A stretch of DNA of 64,000 bases from Geoalkalibacter ferrihydriticus DSM 17813 (GTDB lineage Bacteria; Desulfobacterota; Desulfuromonadia; Desulfuromonadales; Geoalkalibacteraceae), in contig NZ_JWJD01000002.1 of NCBI RefSeq assembly GCF_000820505.1, positions 85,153 through 149,152 on the forward strand. Direction: 5' to 3'. Shown here piece by piece: positions 36,121-44,930 of this stretch. Position numbers and translations under genes: made by a program. The first letter of the stretch is position 1. Every line of letters begins with the position of its first letter. Under the pieces are notes generated by a model, which saw nothing but the letters and a program-made list of their open reading frames with translations, did not search any database and was not told the origin of the DNA.

Positions 36121-36621
36121 ATGAGCGACGCCCGAGACCCGGAGTTCGCGGCAGACAACTTCAACCTGCACGATTTGGACGACGAAATTCGCGTCGACGC
36201 TCTCTGCCGGCGTTTTTTGCGCCTGTTCTACGAGGACTTGACGCAAAACCAGGGGCTGGTCGCCGAACAGGCCGCCGCCCTCACCTACGGCGCCGACTAT
36301 TTTCTGCGTGATTTTGTGATTTCCGAACGCCAGGAGAACATCTTTCACATCCCTGCGCAGCGCGTGCGTCAGTTTGCGGGCAACTGGTATATCATCAAGA
36401 ATCTTGAGCCCAACATGAGTGAGCTGAGTGTGCAATTGCAGGGTGTGGCCGCCTTCTATCATTTCTGTGCCCGAGCGGGCCGTGTTTCTGCCGAGCTGGC
36501 GCGGGAAATCGCCCGCCAGTGCGAGGATCTGCCCTTTTACCAGGAGCGCATCGAATCTTTCTGGGACATCAGCGGCGACGGCTATCAACGCTGGGACCAG
36601 GCCTGCAGCTTCAAGGACTGA
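36121..36621 (+). CDS. Hypothetical soluble protein, function unknown
   Basis: The 166-residue protein is acidic at the start and mostly helical, with the segment LCRRFLRLFYEDLTQNQGLVAEQAAALTYG spread over about 30-60. It has no signal peptide, membrane helix or metal motif. The ATG at 36121 has AGGAG nine bases upstream. That site directly follows the hairpin repeat (35971-36107), so the mRNA leader would carry a long stem-loop next to the ribosome site. The gene is followed after six bases by the cation efflux gene. I do not recognise the family. Confidence 0.8.
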   Translation: MSDARDPEFAADNFNLHDLDDEIRVDALCRRFLRLFYEDLTQNQGLVAEQAAALTYGADYFLRDFVISERQENIFHIPAQRVRQFAGNWYIIKNLEPNMSELSVQLQGVAAFYHFCARAGRVSAELAREIARQCEDLPFYQERIESFWDISGDGYQRWDQACSFKD

Positions 36622-36627
36622 TTTCTC

Positions 36628-37572
36628 ATGCCCCGTGCTAACCGCAAAATCAAGGCTGCGCGCATTTCGGTGGCCACCGCGACGGGACTCTCCGTCATCA
36701 AGCTGATTGCCGGTCTGGCCACTGGGTCCATGGCGATTCTCTCCTCGGCCATCGACTCGCTGCTCGACATTTTCATGTCGGGCGTCAACCTGGTCGCCAT
36801 CACCAAGGCTGAGAAACCCGCCGACAAAGCACACCCCTTCGGCCATGGCAAATATGAAACCCTGGCCACCCTCATTCAGAGTTCCATCATCGCGCTCTCG
36901 GGTCTGGCAATCATCGCCGAATCGGTGCGACGACTTTATCTGGGCAGCGAACTGCGCGGGCTTGAAGGCGGCATTTTCATCCTGGGTTTTTCTATTATCG
37001 CCTCTTGGCTCATCAGCCGCTACCTGCTGCGCGTCGCCCGGGAAACCGACTCCTCGGCTCTCAAGGCCGACTCCCTGCACTTTTCCATGGATGTCTACAC
37101 CAACGCCGGGCTTCTGCTCGGGCTGGTTGTGATCCGCCTTTTCGATATTCCCTGGCTCGACCCGATCCTGTCTATCGCCATAGCCTGCTACATTCTGTTC
37201 GAGGCCGCGCGCCTGGTACGTCACGGTCTACGCGACGTGCTCGACGAGGAGCTGCCTGAGTCTATTCGTGGGGAGGTCGAAAACCTGGTCCGCGCCCATA
37301 GCGATCTGCATCTCGATTTTCACAATCTGCGCACCCGCCGCGCAGGCTCACAGAAAATCATGGACTTTCACCTGACCCTCTGCCGGCATCTTACCGTGGA
37401 GGAAGCCCACAGAGTCGCCGATCATCTCGAAAAACGCATCGAGGAGGAGATCCCCGGTTCCGATGTGACCATTCACATCGAGCCCTGCGAAAGTGAGAAC
37501 TGCGACCACGAGCGCGAACACTGTCCCCATCGGGAAAAAATCTTGCCCCTGATCGACGGCTTTTCGCACTAA
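36628..37572 (+). CDS. Cation diffusion facilitator (FieF-like) transporter
   Basis: The 314-residue membrane protein exports divalent metal ions such as Fe2+ or Zn2+ in exchange for protons. Six transmembrane helices span about residues 10-195. Metal ligands appear in SSAIDSLLDIF and DSLHFSMDVYTN, with HPFGHGKYE between. A cytoplasmic C-terminal domain (about 205-290) carries a His/Cys-rich tail, CESENCDHEREHCPH, which may add a metal-sensing site. AAGGA lies nine bases before the ATG at 36628. It is probably cotranscribed with the hypothetical gene before it and ends at a clear terminator. Confidence 0.9.
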   Translation: MPRANRKIKAARISVATATGLSVIKLIAGLATGSMAILSSAIDSLLDIFMSGVNLVAITKAEKPADKAHPFGHGKYETLATLIQSSIIALSGLAIIAESVRRLYLGSELRGLEGGIFILGFSIIASWLISRYLLRVARETDSSALKADSLHFSMDVYTNAGLLLGLVVIRLFDIPWLDPILSIAIACYILFEAARLVRHGLRDVLDEELPESIRGEVENLVRAHSDLHLDFHNLRTRRAGSQKIMDFHLTLCRHLTVEEAHRVADHLEKRIEEEIPGSDVTIHIEPCESENCDHEREHCPHREKILPLIDGFSH

Positions 37573-37590
37573 CCCACTCACCCGGACAAA

Positions 37591-37626
37591 ACAAACCCCA
37601 CCTCATGCGAAGCGGGGTTTGTTTTT
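37591..37626 (+). terminator. Rho-independent terminator after the cation efflux gene
   Basis: ACAAACCCC (37591-37599) pairs with GGGGTTTGT (37614-37622) and is followed by TTTT. The A-rich left flank means it may also serve leftward transcripts from valS, which converges here. Confidence 0.85.
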
Positions 37627-37730
37627 ATTCTGCATTCTTCATTCTACTTAACTGTCCAGCAGAGAGGCCCCTGGTCCGCGCGTCTCGGGACAGTCGAAGG
37701 GGATGCTGAATAGCCGGCCTGCGCCAAACG

Positions 37731-40388
37731 TTACTTCCAGCTTAGAATGCGCTCGAGGCTGCGCTGCAGAATGCCCAGCTTCTCTTCGGCCTCGGCCATT
37801 TTGCCACGGTCTTTTTCGAGGATCTCTGGGGGCGCATTGGCGACAAACTTCTCGTTCGCCAGTTTTTTGCGGAAAAAATCGACATCTTTCTGCGCCTTGG
37901 CGATTTCTTTGTTCAGGCGTTTTTCTTCCTCGTCCACATCGATGAGCCCTGCCATGGGCAGCAACACCTCGACATCGCCCGCCACCTGGGTGGCCGCCTT
38001 GTCGGGACGCGCTACGCCAACACCAAACTGCAACTCGCCCAGACCGGCCAGGGCGCGAATGGCGGATTCGCCTTGGGCGATAATCCGCGCCGCCGCATCG
38101 TTCCTGCAATCAAGCACGGCACTGATCTTACGCCCCGGCGCCACATCCATTTCACCGCGAATATTGCGGATCGCGCGGATGGCATCCATGATGGCGTCCA
38201 TCTGTGCCGCGGCGGCCTGATTTTCCGGCAGATCGGCTCCCAGGGGATAGGCGGCGGACATGAGAAATGCGGCCGGCCGCTTGCCCGGCAGAGACTGCCA
38301 GATTTCTTCGGTAATGAAGGGCATGACCGGATGCAGCAGACGCAGCAGTTGTTCGAGGACCGTAAAGAGCACGGCCTGCACGCGTGCTTTGCGCGGCGCG
38401 TCGTCTCCATAGAGGTCCTCCTTGATGAGTTCGATGTACCAGTCGCAGAAGCTGTGCCAGGTGAAGGCATACAGGGTATTGGCTGCCTCGTTGAACTTGT
38501 AATCGGCAAGCGCCTTGTTGACGGCACGGGCCGTTTCGGACAGGCGCACCAGAATCCACTGATCGGCCAGGGACAAATCAAGTCGCCCGAGGTCGATGTC
38601 GGCGGGATCGAAATCCTCAAGATTCATGAGGGCGAAACGCGCCGCGTTCCACAGTTTGTTGGCAAAGGATTTGTAGCCGGCGATGCGCTCGGGCGCCAGC
38701 TTGATGTCGCGTCCCATGGCGGCGAAAGCGGCCAGGGTGAAGCGAAAGGCGTCGGCGCCGTATTCATCGATAACCCCCAGAGGGTCGATGACGTTGCCTT
38801 TGCTCTTGCTCATCTTCTGTCCCTGGGCGTCGCGCACCAGGGCATGGATGTAGACCTCGCGGAAGGGTACCTCGCCCCCGAACTTGAGGCCCATCATCAT
38901 CATGCGCGCGACCCAGAAAAACAGAATATCGAAGCCGGTCACCAGACAGGACGTCGGATAGAACTTGCGCAGCGTTTCCGTATCCTGGGGCCAACCCATG
39001 GTAGAAAAAGGCCACAGCGCCGAGGAAAACCAGGTGTCGAGAACATCGCTTTCCTGGCGCAGGCTGCGACTGCCGCAGTGGGCGCAGGCGCTGAGATCCT
39101 CGCGCGCAACGCTGATCTGATCACAGTCGTCGCAGAACCAGGCGGGAATACGATGTCCCCACCAGATCTGGCGGCTGATGCACCAATCCTGAATGTTGAA
39201 CATCCACTCGAAGTAGGTCTTTTCCCACTGCGCGGGGACGATGCGCGTGTCGCCCTGCTGCACCGCCTTGATGGCTTGTTCGGCCAGGGGCGCCACTTTG
39301 ACGTACCACTGCTTGCTCAGGTAGGGCTCGATCACCGTCTTGCAGCGATAGCACTCGCCCACCGCCAGTTTGTAGTCCTCGATGCGCTCGAGCAAGCCCA
39401 GGGCCTCAAGGTCATCGACCACCGCTTTGCGCGCGCGGCTTCGTTCCTGACCCCGGTAGCGGCCGCCGTTTTCGTTAATCTGGCCTGACTCATCGAAAAT
39501 ATTGATGAATTCGAGCTGATGGCGCTTACCGATTTCAAAGTCGTTGAAATCATGGGCAGGGGTGATTTTCACCGCGCCGCTGCCAAACTGAGGATCGACG
39601 TATTCATCGGCGATAATCGGAATTTCGCGGCCGATGAGCGGCAGCAGGACACTCTTACCGATGAGATCGCGATAGCGCTCATCTTCAGGATGCACCGCCA
39701 CTGCGGTATCGCCGAGCATGGTTTCCGGGCGGGTGGTGGCCACCACGACAAAGCGATCCGTGCCCTTTACCGGATAACGCATGTGCCAGAGATGGCCTTT
39801 TTTTTCATCGTGCTCCACTTCCAGGTCGGACAGGGCGGTATGGCAGCGCGGACACCAGTTGATGAGGCGGTTGTCGCGATAGATCAGACCCTCTTCGTAG
39901 AGGCGCACAAACACTTCGCGCACCGCTTTCGACAGGCCCTCGTCCATGGTGAAGCGCTCCCGCTCCCAGTCGCAGGAGGCGCCGAGCCGCTTGAGCTGAT
40001 TGATGATCTGCCCGCCGGATTCCTCGCGCCATTGCCAGACGCGGGCGACAAATTCCTCGCGCCCCAGTTCATGGCGATCCTTGCCCTGGGCGGCAAGCTG
40101 TTTTTCCACCACATTCTGGGTGGCGATGCCGGCATGATCGGTGCCGGGCATCCACAGCACCTCGTGTCCAGTCATGCGTTTCCAGCGCACAAGGATGTCC
40201 TGCAGGGTGTTGTTGAGCGCGTGCCCCATGTGCAAAACGCCGGTCACGTTGGGCGGCGGGATGACAATGGAATAATGCGGCTTGGGCGAATTTTCATCGG
40301 CATGAAAACAGCCGTTTTCCTCCCACTGGCGGTACCATTTATCTTCCACCTGGGCCGGCTCATATCCTTTAGACAGTTTGGGTTCCAT
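37731..40388 (-). CDS. valS: Valyl-tRNA synthetase
   Basis: The 885-residue class I synthetase charges tRNA-Val. The HIGH motif appears as PPNVTGVLHMGHALN near residue 50 and KMSKS as KMSKSKGN near 526. Between them is the editing (CP1) domain with TTRPETMLGDTAV. Zinc-type Cys pairs (WCPRCH and ACAHCGS) are present, and a C-terminal coiled-coil arm (about 820-885) is rich in Glu and Lys. Length is typical for bacteria. The ATG at 40388 or the GTG at 40394 (better spaced from AAGGA) could be the start. It converges on the cation efflux gene. Confidence 0.97.
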   Translation of the reverse strand: MEPKLSKGYEPAQVEDKWYRQWEENGCFHADENSPKPHYSIVIPPPNVTGVLHMGHALNNTLQDILVRWKRMTGHEVLWMPGTDHAGIATQNVVEKQLAAQGKDRHELGREEFVARVWQWREESGGQIINQLKRLGASCDWERERFTMDEGLSKAVREVFVRLYEEGLIYRDNRLINWCPRCHTALSDLEVEHDEKKGHLWHMRYPVKGTDRFVVVATTRPETMLGDTAVAVHPEDERYRDLIGKSVLLPLIGREIPIIADEYVDPQFGSGAVKITPAHDFNDFEIGKRHQLEFINIFDESGQINENGGRYRGQERSRARKAVVDDLEALGLLERIEDYKLAVGECYRCKTVIEPYLSKQWYVKVAPLAEQAIKAVQQGDTRIVPAQWEKTYFEWMFNIQDWCISRQIWWGHRIPAWFCDDCDQISVAREDLSACAHCGSRSLRQESDVLDTWFSSALWPFSTMGWPQDTETLRKFYPTSCLVTGFDILFFWVARMMMMGLKFGGEVPFREVYIHALVRDAQGQKMSKSKGNVIDPLGVIDEYGADAFRFTLAAFAAMGRDIKLAPERIAGYKSFANKLWNAARFALMNLEDFDPADIDLGRLDLSLADQWILVRLSETARAVNKALADYKFNEAANTLYAFTWHSFCDWYIELIKEDLYGDDAPRKARVQAVLFTVLEQLLRLLHPVMPFITEEIWQSLPGKRPAAFLMSAAYPLGADLPENQAAAAQMDAIMDAIRAIRNIRGEMDVAPGRKISAVLDCRNDAAARIIAQGESAIRALAGLGELQFGVGVARPDKAATQVAGDVEVLLPMAGLIDVDEEEKRLNKEIAKAQKDVDFFRKKLANEKFVANAPPEILEKDRGKMAEAEEKLGILQRSLERILSWK

Positions 40389-40454
40389 CGACACTCTGTT
40401 CCTTAGGCTGGAAGTGACATTTCATCCCCGCATGCGGGGGCATTGAGAACTCGT

Positions 40455-40489
40455 GGAAAAAGAAACGGGGATTGTAACAATCCCCGTTT
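40455..40489 (-). terminator. Rho-independent terminator after the response regulator gene
   Basis: AAACGGGGATTG (40463-40474) pairs perfectly with CAATCCCCGTTT (40478-40489) around three bases. On the minus strand it is followed by CTTTTTCC. It separates the chemotaxis-like operon from valS. Confidence 0.88.
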
Positions 40490-40516
40490 CATCCGTCAAT
40501 AAAGTGATTTTACTGG

Positions 40517-41665
40517 TTATTTGAGTGCTTCCTTGATCTTGCGGATTTCGTCCTTGATCAGGCTCTCGGCAAGATCCGGAACCACGTCCCACGCGATTTT
40601 CTCCAGGATAGTGCCCGCCAGGCGATTAACCACTTCGCCGGCGACGCGCTCGACCACCGCTTCAATGGCTTCTTCGCTGAGCCCGGTGGATGCCGCAACG
40701 GAAGCTTCCGTGATCCGTTCCGACTCGGGGGAAAGCTCAAAGACCGCCGGCGAAGAAGAAACCGGTTCAGCCACGGAGCTTGCAAGCCCACGCCATTCGG
40801 TTGGAATCTCTTCCTGAATGGCGTCATCGGCAACAAATCCTGGTTCCGGAACCGTTTCGGTCTCTTCCTGCGACACCTCGCTGGAGAACCAATCATCAAC
40901 GACGGCCGGACGCTCCTCAACTTCCTCGTCGGGCTGAGTGGAGACATCCGCGAAATCACCCTCGGTCGCGCTCGAAAGCGTTTCATCTTCTTCCAGGATG
41001 TCGCCTTCATCAAGGTCGAGAATATCTTCTTCGTCAAGATCAAGGATGCCCTCATCCTCGTCGGATTGAGCCTCGGAAAAAGGAGCACCCTCATCCGGCA
41101 CCGGAGCCCCATCACCGCTCATATCTTCTTCATCAAGGGTAAAATCAGCCCAGAGACTCTCGTCGGCATCCACCGCTTCAGCCTCACCCGCAAGGACTGA
41201 CTCCTCAGAGGGTGGAGGCTGCTCCGCGGGATTTTCCCGCCACATATCGGCCTGCGGGACCTTCGTTGCCGACGCGGGCCGCGCCAGTTTGTCCGGAGTC
41301 AAACCCAGCAGGCTCTGCACCCGGTCAATGAGGGCCTGAGATTCAAACGGCTTGGCAATCCAGTCATCGGCGCCGGCCGCCCTTGCCTTGTCCTCCTCGA
41401 AGGGCTCGAAGGTCCCAGTGAGCAACAGCACCGGGATATCGGCCAAACCGGGTTCGGACTTGATCGCTTCACAGAGTTCGTATCCGTTGAGACCGGGCAT
41501 AAGCACATCGGCCAGAAGCAGATCGGGGGGCTCGGCGCGCGCCATATCCAGGGCGGTATCGCCATTGTCGGCGATGGCCAAGGTGACATCTTCGTTCGCA
41601 AAAGTGATACCGATCACCTTTTGAATGGTGATGCTGTCATCGGCGAGCAGTAATTTTTTGCTCAT
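40517..41665 (-). CDS. Response regulator with acidic linker and conserved C-terminal helix domain
   Basis: The 382-residue protein starts with a CheY-like receiver (about 1-120) with DD at 9-10, phosphoacceptor Asp53 in LLADVLMPG and Lys in WIAKPF. A 200-residue Asp/Glu-rich linker follows, including an internal repeat ILDLDE-x-DILDLDEGDIL near 215-235. The last 50 residues form an amphipathic helical block (VVERVAGEVVNRL, EKIAWDVVPDLAE). This layout recalls RomR/FrzZ-type polarity or motility regulators of deltaproteobacteria; I infer that from layout only. It overlaps tightly with two CheW genes upstream, in one operon, with no CheA kinase in view. Confidence 0.8.
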   Translation of the reverse strand: MSKKLLLADDSITIQKVIGITFANEDVTLAIADNGDTALDMARAEPPDLLLADVLMPGLNGYELCEAIKSEPGLADIPVLLLTGTFEPFEEDKARAAGADDWIAKPFESQALIDRVQSLLGLTPDKLARPASATKVPQADMWRENPAEQPPPSEESVLAGEAEAVDADESLWADFTLDEEDMSGDGAPVPDEGAPFSEAQSDEDEGILDLDEEDILDLDEGDILEEDETLSSATEGDFADVSTQPDEEVEERPAVVDDWFSSEVSQEETETVPEPGFVADDAIQEEIPTEWRGLASSVAEPVSSSPAVFELSPESERITEASVAASTGLSEEAIEAVVERVAGEVVNRLAGTILEKIAWDVVPDLAESLIKDEIRKIKEALK

Positions 41666-42121
41666 TCATGCCTCCTTGGGGCCACACACGGATACCGCGC
41701 CGGGCATCTGCGGAAAAACGTTCAAAAGCCGCTCAATATCCAGGAAAGAATAACGTTGTTCAGCAAAAAGGAAGTCTTCATCACAGCCGATCAGATCCTT
41801 GCGCTCCGCCGCAACCAGAATCCCGGCAGCAGGATCAACGACTTTTAACACCCGGTCGACGGGGAGTCCCACCAGGCCCCGATGACTGCGCGCGACCAGA
41901 ACAAAGCAAACATCCTGCCTAAAATCCGATTCTCCTGCAAGTAAACTCTCAAACGGCAGCAGAGGCACCAGCTCATCCTGATAGAAAAAAACTCTTGTCA
42001 CCCCGAAATTCGTGGGCGGAAGAGGGAAAATCCGCGGTGCCTGGAGAACTTTGCGGACCTGAGCGGTACTCAGAGCCATGAGCCGGCCACCCCAGGAAAT
42101 CAAACAGATTTTCTGCGTCAC
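41666..42121 (-). CDS. CheW-domain protein (second)
   Basis: The 151-residue protein is a single diverged CheW-like beta-barrel, recognised by LMALSTAQVRKVLQAPRIFPLPP, the middle VCFVLVARSHRGLVGLPVDRVLKVV and late VAAERKDLIG. CheW proteins couple receptors to CheA. The start is GTG at 42121, overlapping the upstream CheW stop (GTGA), and its stop touches the start of the response regulator. It shares only weak similarity with its partner. Confidence 0.75.
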   Translation of the reverse strand: MTQKICLISWGGRLMALSTAQVRKVLQAPRIFPLPPTNFGVTRVFFYQDELVPLLPFESLLAGESDFRQDVCFVLVARSHRGLVGLPVDRVLKVVDPAAGILVAAERKDLIGCDEDFLFAEQRYSFLDIERLLNVFPQMPGAVSVCGPKEA

Positions 42122-42570
42122 AAGCCACCCCGCACGGGCATCATTCGCGCAACATCGCAGACCACCAGGGGCTCGCCGCGCCACACATCGAGAGTCTGGT
42201 ATAGGGGGAAAGGCTCTTGAGCTGCCAGCAAAGGCGGCAATGGACGCAGAGCGAATTCACTGCCCGGGAAAATCCCTTGAACGCGATCCACGGCCAAACC
42301 GAACGGACTCTCACCGACGGTAATGACGAGGACCGTCAGCCGCGATCGGCCTTCTCGCGGAGCAAGGTCGAACAATCGCCGCCCATCGAAAACCTCAAAA
42401 TCCCACCCACGATGGGCAATACGTCCCAGACTCAGGCGGGGCAGCGGTGCGTCGCCGAGTACCAAATCGCTGAACCCGCAATCCAGGATCTCCAAAACGT
42501 GCGAAACCCCGACGGAAAAACCCATACCGCCAAGGCGGAAAACCAATTTCATGTCTTGCGCGACGATCAC
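42118..42570 (-). CDS. CheW-domain protein (first)
   Basis: The 150-residue protein has the CheW pattern, with VFRLGGMGFSVGVSHVLEILD at about residues 11-31, LPRLSLGRIAHRGWDFEVFDGRRLFDL and VLVITVGESPFGLAVDRVQGIF further on. The chosen start is GTG at 42570, preceded by AAGGGG five bases upstream; an in-frame ATG at 42552 is possible. It is the first gene of a three-gene operon with a second CheW and a response regulator. Confidence 0.78.
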   Translation of the reverse strand: MIVAQDMKLVFRLGGMGFSVGVSHVLEILDCGFSDLVLGDAPLPRLSLGRIAHRGWDFEVFDGRRLFDLAPREGRSRLTVLVITVGESPFGLAVDRVQGIFPGSEFALRPLPPLLAAQEPFPLYQTLDVWRGEPLVVCDVARMMPVRGGL

Positions 42571-42620
42571 CCGTTCCCCTTGCGGTGACAAAATCTTTAT
42601 GAGGACGTCTCAACGTCTCA

Positions 42621-42649
42621 AGCTAACACAGCCATTCCCCGGATGTCAA
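42621..42649 (-). promoter_or_regulatory. Candidate promoter of the CheW-CheW-response regulator operon
   Basis: On the minus strand a perfect TTGACA (42649-42644) is followed after 17 bases by TTAGCT (42626-42621). Immediately downstream two tandem copies of ACGTCTCA (42605-42612, 42613-42620 on the plus strand) could be an operator. Confidence 0.5.
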
Positions 42650-42696
42650 CGTCAATAGCTGGGAAATTCAAGGGGTTAGCACTGCTGTAAGGACTT

Positions 42697-43737
42697 CTAT
42701 AAAATCTTCCAGGACTGCGGCAAAAATAGTTTCCCGTAAAGGTTCAGGGCAAAACGATCCGTCATGCCGGCAATGAAATCGCCGACGGAAATTTCCAGGG
42801 AATCCCCCGGTGTACGTCGCCCCCCAAAGCAGATCAAGGCATTTTCATCGGCGAGAAAATACTGATAAAGTTCACGCAGAATCCTGGAGGCCTTGTCGAA
42901 CTCTTCGCGCACCCTTCTGGCCTGATACACATGGGTATAAAGCCAGTCGCGCAGTGCCAGAATGGCCGCTTCCACCTCTGCGGACTGACAGATGTGCGCC
43001 CCTCCGGCCGCCAAGGATTCGTCGATCATGTCGCGAACCATCCGGTCGATACGCCGTCCGTGCGTTTTGCCGAGCAGGTCCAGGATCTCGCGTGGCACCT
43101 GGTCCAGCGCAATCACTCCCGCACGCTGGGCATCGTCAAGATCGTGATTGACATAGGCGATCATATCGCAGCGCCGCACCAGATGGCCCTCAAGGGTCGC
43201 CGGCATGGCCTGGGGATCGTCCGCCTGCAGAGGGCCGCCGCCCTTGGAATGCTTGATGATGCCGTCGCGCACCTCCCAGGTCAGATTGAGTCCGGCCCCC
43301 GATTTTTCGACCATGTCAACAACCCGCAAACTTTGCCGTACATGGTGAAACCCCTGTGACATCAACTCGTTGAGAACCCGCTCGCCGGCATGGCCGAATG
43401 GCGTGTGCCCCAGATCATGCCCGAGGGCAATGGCTTCAGTGAGGTCCTCATTGAGCGCCAGGGCACGGGCCACGGTGCGGGCAATCTGCGCGACTTCGAG
43501 CGTATGGGTCAGACGGGTACGGTAATGATCGCCCTCGGGGGAGAGAAAAACCTGAGTTTTATGTTTGAGTCGGCGAAAAGATTTGGAATGAAGAATTTTG
43601 TCGCGATCATGCTGATACACTGTGCGCACCCGACATAGCTCCTCGGGACGATTGCGTCCCTTTGAGCAAGAACTGAAGGCTGCATGCCGAGAAAGCGCCT
43701 TCAGCTCACGATCCTCAATTATTGTTCTCACGTTCAT
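42697..43737 (-). CDS. dgt: dGTPase-like HD-domain triphosphohydrolase
   Basis: The 346-residue protein is an HD hydrolase of the deoxynucleoside-triphosphate triphosphohydrolase-like group. It has RTRLTHTLEVAQIA and GHDLGHTPFGHAGE with the metal ligands, and NHDLDDAQRAGVI later. The family removes triphosphate from dNTPs, controlling dNTP pools and sometimes limiting phage. Length fits the short dGTPase-like type rather than E. coli Dgt. The ATG at 43737 has no strong ribosome site. It diverges from the zinc-finger regulator gene at 43884. Confidence 0.9.
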   Translation of the reverse strand: MNVRTIIEDRELKALSRHAAFSSCSKGRNRPEELCRVRTVYQHDRDKILHSKSFRRLKHKTQVFLSPEGDHYRTRLTHTLEVAQIARTVARALALNEDLTEAIALGHDLGHTPFGHAGERVLNELMSQGFHHVRQSLRVVDMVEKSGAGLNLTWEVRDGIIKHSKGGGPLQADDPQAMPATLEGHLVRRCDMIAYVNHDLDDAQRAGVIALDQVPREILDLLGKTHGRRIDRMVRDMIDESLAAGGAHICQSAEVEAAILALRDWLYTHVYQARRVREEFDKASRILRELYQYFLADENALICFGGRRTPGDSLEISVGDFIAGMTDRFALNLYGKLFLPQSWKIL

Positions 43738-43792
43738 CAGAAAACTTTCCGTTCTTTTTTACAGCTGTCCAGGGTTGGATCGGGTTTTTCCC

Positions 43793-43820
43793 TTGATTTT
43801 AATTTTTTTTCTTGTATTAC
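43793..43820 (+). promoter_or_regulatory. Candidate promoter for the Ros/MucR-type gene
   Basis: TTGATT (43793-43798) and TATTAC (43815-43820) are 16 bases apart within T-rich DNA, about 60 bases before the ATG at 43884. Confidence 0.45.
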
Positions 43821-43883
43821 TGCTGTTCAACATAAACGGAAAACGTCATCGAAAAGCGTATTTAATTACACGGAGGTAAAAAA

Positions 43884-44315
43884 ATGCCGACTCTTCTCGA
43901 AATGGCCGCGGAAATTGTTGCCGCCCATGCTTCAACCACTCCCATGTCAAAAGAAGAACTTCTTTCGGAGTTGGCCGAAATCTATAAAACACTCGACGCC
44001 ATGGAAAAAGGCGAGGCCGTGATCGCCGAAAGCTCCGAAGCCGGGCAGGCGGAACCCGCGGTATCACGTAAAAAAGCCTTCGGCCGCGACAAAATAACCT
44101 GCATGCTTTGCGGCAAAGAGATGAAAACCCTTTCCCGCCATCTCAAAACGGCTCATGATCTCAAGCCGGCCGAATATCGCAAGAAGTTCGACATTCCCCG
44201 CACCCAGCCCCTGGCGGCCCGTGCTTACTCCGAGAAGCGGCGTCAGATGGCCAAGGACCGCGGCCTCGGCGAGAACCTGGCCAAGGCCCGCGCGGCGCGC
44301 AAATCGAAAAAATAA
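43884..44315 (+). CDS. Ros/MucR-family zinc-finger transcriptional regulator
   Basis: The 143-residue protein has the Ros/MucR fold. An N-terminal helical region (about 1-55) serves for oligomerisation in the family. The zinc finger C-x2-C-x9-H-x4-H (CMLCGKEMKTLSRHLKTAH, about 73-91) is followed by the signature HDLKPAEYRKKFDIP and a basic tail ending in KSKK. Members bind AT-rich DNA and repress exopolysaccharide, virulence or motility genes, partly in an H-NS-like way. The start has ACGGAGG. The AT-rich gap upstream could be a target for autoregulation. It ends at a bidirectional terminator. Confidence 0.92.
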   Translation: MPTLLEMAAEIVAAHASTTPMSKEELLSELAEIYKTLDAMEKGEAVIAESSEAGQAEPAVSRKKAFGRDKITCMLCGKEMKTLSRHLKTAHDLKPAEYRKKFDIPRTQPLAARAYSEKRRQMAKDRGLGENLAKARAARKSKK

Positions 44316-44334
44316 CCCCGGCATGAGCGCCTAC

Positions 44335-44367
44335 AAAAAAAGCGTCCCCCTTCGGGCCGCTTTTTTT
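44335..44367. terminator. Bidirectional terminator between Ros/MucR gene and DUF2914 gene
   Basis: AAAAAAAGCG (44335-44344) and a complementary right arm ending in GCTTTTTTT (44359-44367) enclose CCC-CTTC-GGG pairing. Both strands read stem then T-run, and the flanking genes converge on it. Confidence 0.85.
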
Positions 44368-44389
44368 GTGGGACAGCGCAGGCTGCCGG

Positions 44390-44776
44390 TTAAAACAGTG
44401 TAAAGGTCACTTCGTGCAGAACATAGCCCTTAGCATCAATGACCTCCACCCGCCAGTTGCCGGTCCAATCGGGCAATACGTTCTTGGACGACCAGGTACG
44501 CCAGTTCGAAGAGCGCACCGGCAAAGTCACCCGGGCGACCTCTTCATCCTCATAAAACCAGACATGCGACACGGCGGTTTCCTCAACAGCACCGACGATC
44601 CGGGTAAAAAAGTAAAGCCGGCCAACCGTTGTCGAATAACTTTCCACGGCATCCACCGGGACCCGCTCAACGATTCCCGTAGTAACCACCCCTTCGGCAA
44701 TCTCAAGACGTTGCGCAAAAGCAACACTGCTCCCGAGAAGTAAAACCACCGCAGCAAACAAAATCGTCCTGAACAT
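44390..44776 (-). CDS. DUF2914-domain exported protein
   Basis: The 128-residue protein has a signal peptide (hydrophobic core at about residues 5-16, cleavage after VAFA-Q near 20). A DUF2914 domain fills the rest, with LYFFTRIVGA, SHVWFYEDEEVARVTLPV and the C-terminal WRTWSSKN and GNWRVEVID segments. The function of DUF2914 is unknown; it is often found on the periplasmic side. The ATG at 44776 follows GGGGG. It is divergent from the PilZ gene and converges with the Ros/MucR gene. Confidence 0.82.
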   Translation of the reverse strand: MFRTILFAAVVLLLGSSVAFAQRLEIAEGVVTTGIVERVPVDAVESYSTTVGRLYFFTRIVGAVEETAVSHVWFYEDEEVARVTLPVRSSNWRTWSSKNVLPDWTGNWRVEVIDAKGYVLHEVTFTLF

Positions 44777-44930
44777 AAGCAGCCCCCTTGCTACAAGAAA
44801 ATTCAGAAGAAATCCTCCCCTATCACACCTTTTTAAAACCTGAACCCGTTCGGATCTCACGGATCCAGGTATAACACAGGAAAGACCAATCCGCCAGAAG
44901 TTAGCGGAAACCAATGAATTATTTTTCTCC

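Noticed and set aside
40389-40460. T-box or other riboswitch upstream of valS
   Set aside because: The gap is too short, contains the terminator of the upstream operon and shows no T-box sequence.
42697-43737. dGTPase-like gene as part of an anti-phage system
   Set aside because: It is a lone housekeeping-type enzyme, with no defence genes nearby.
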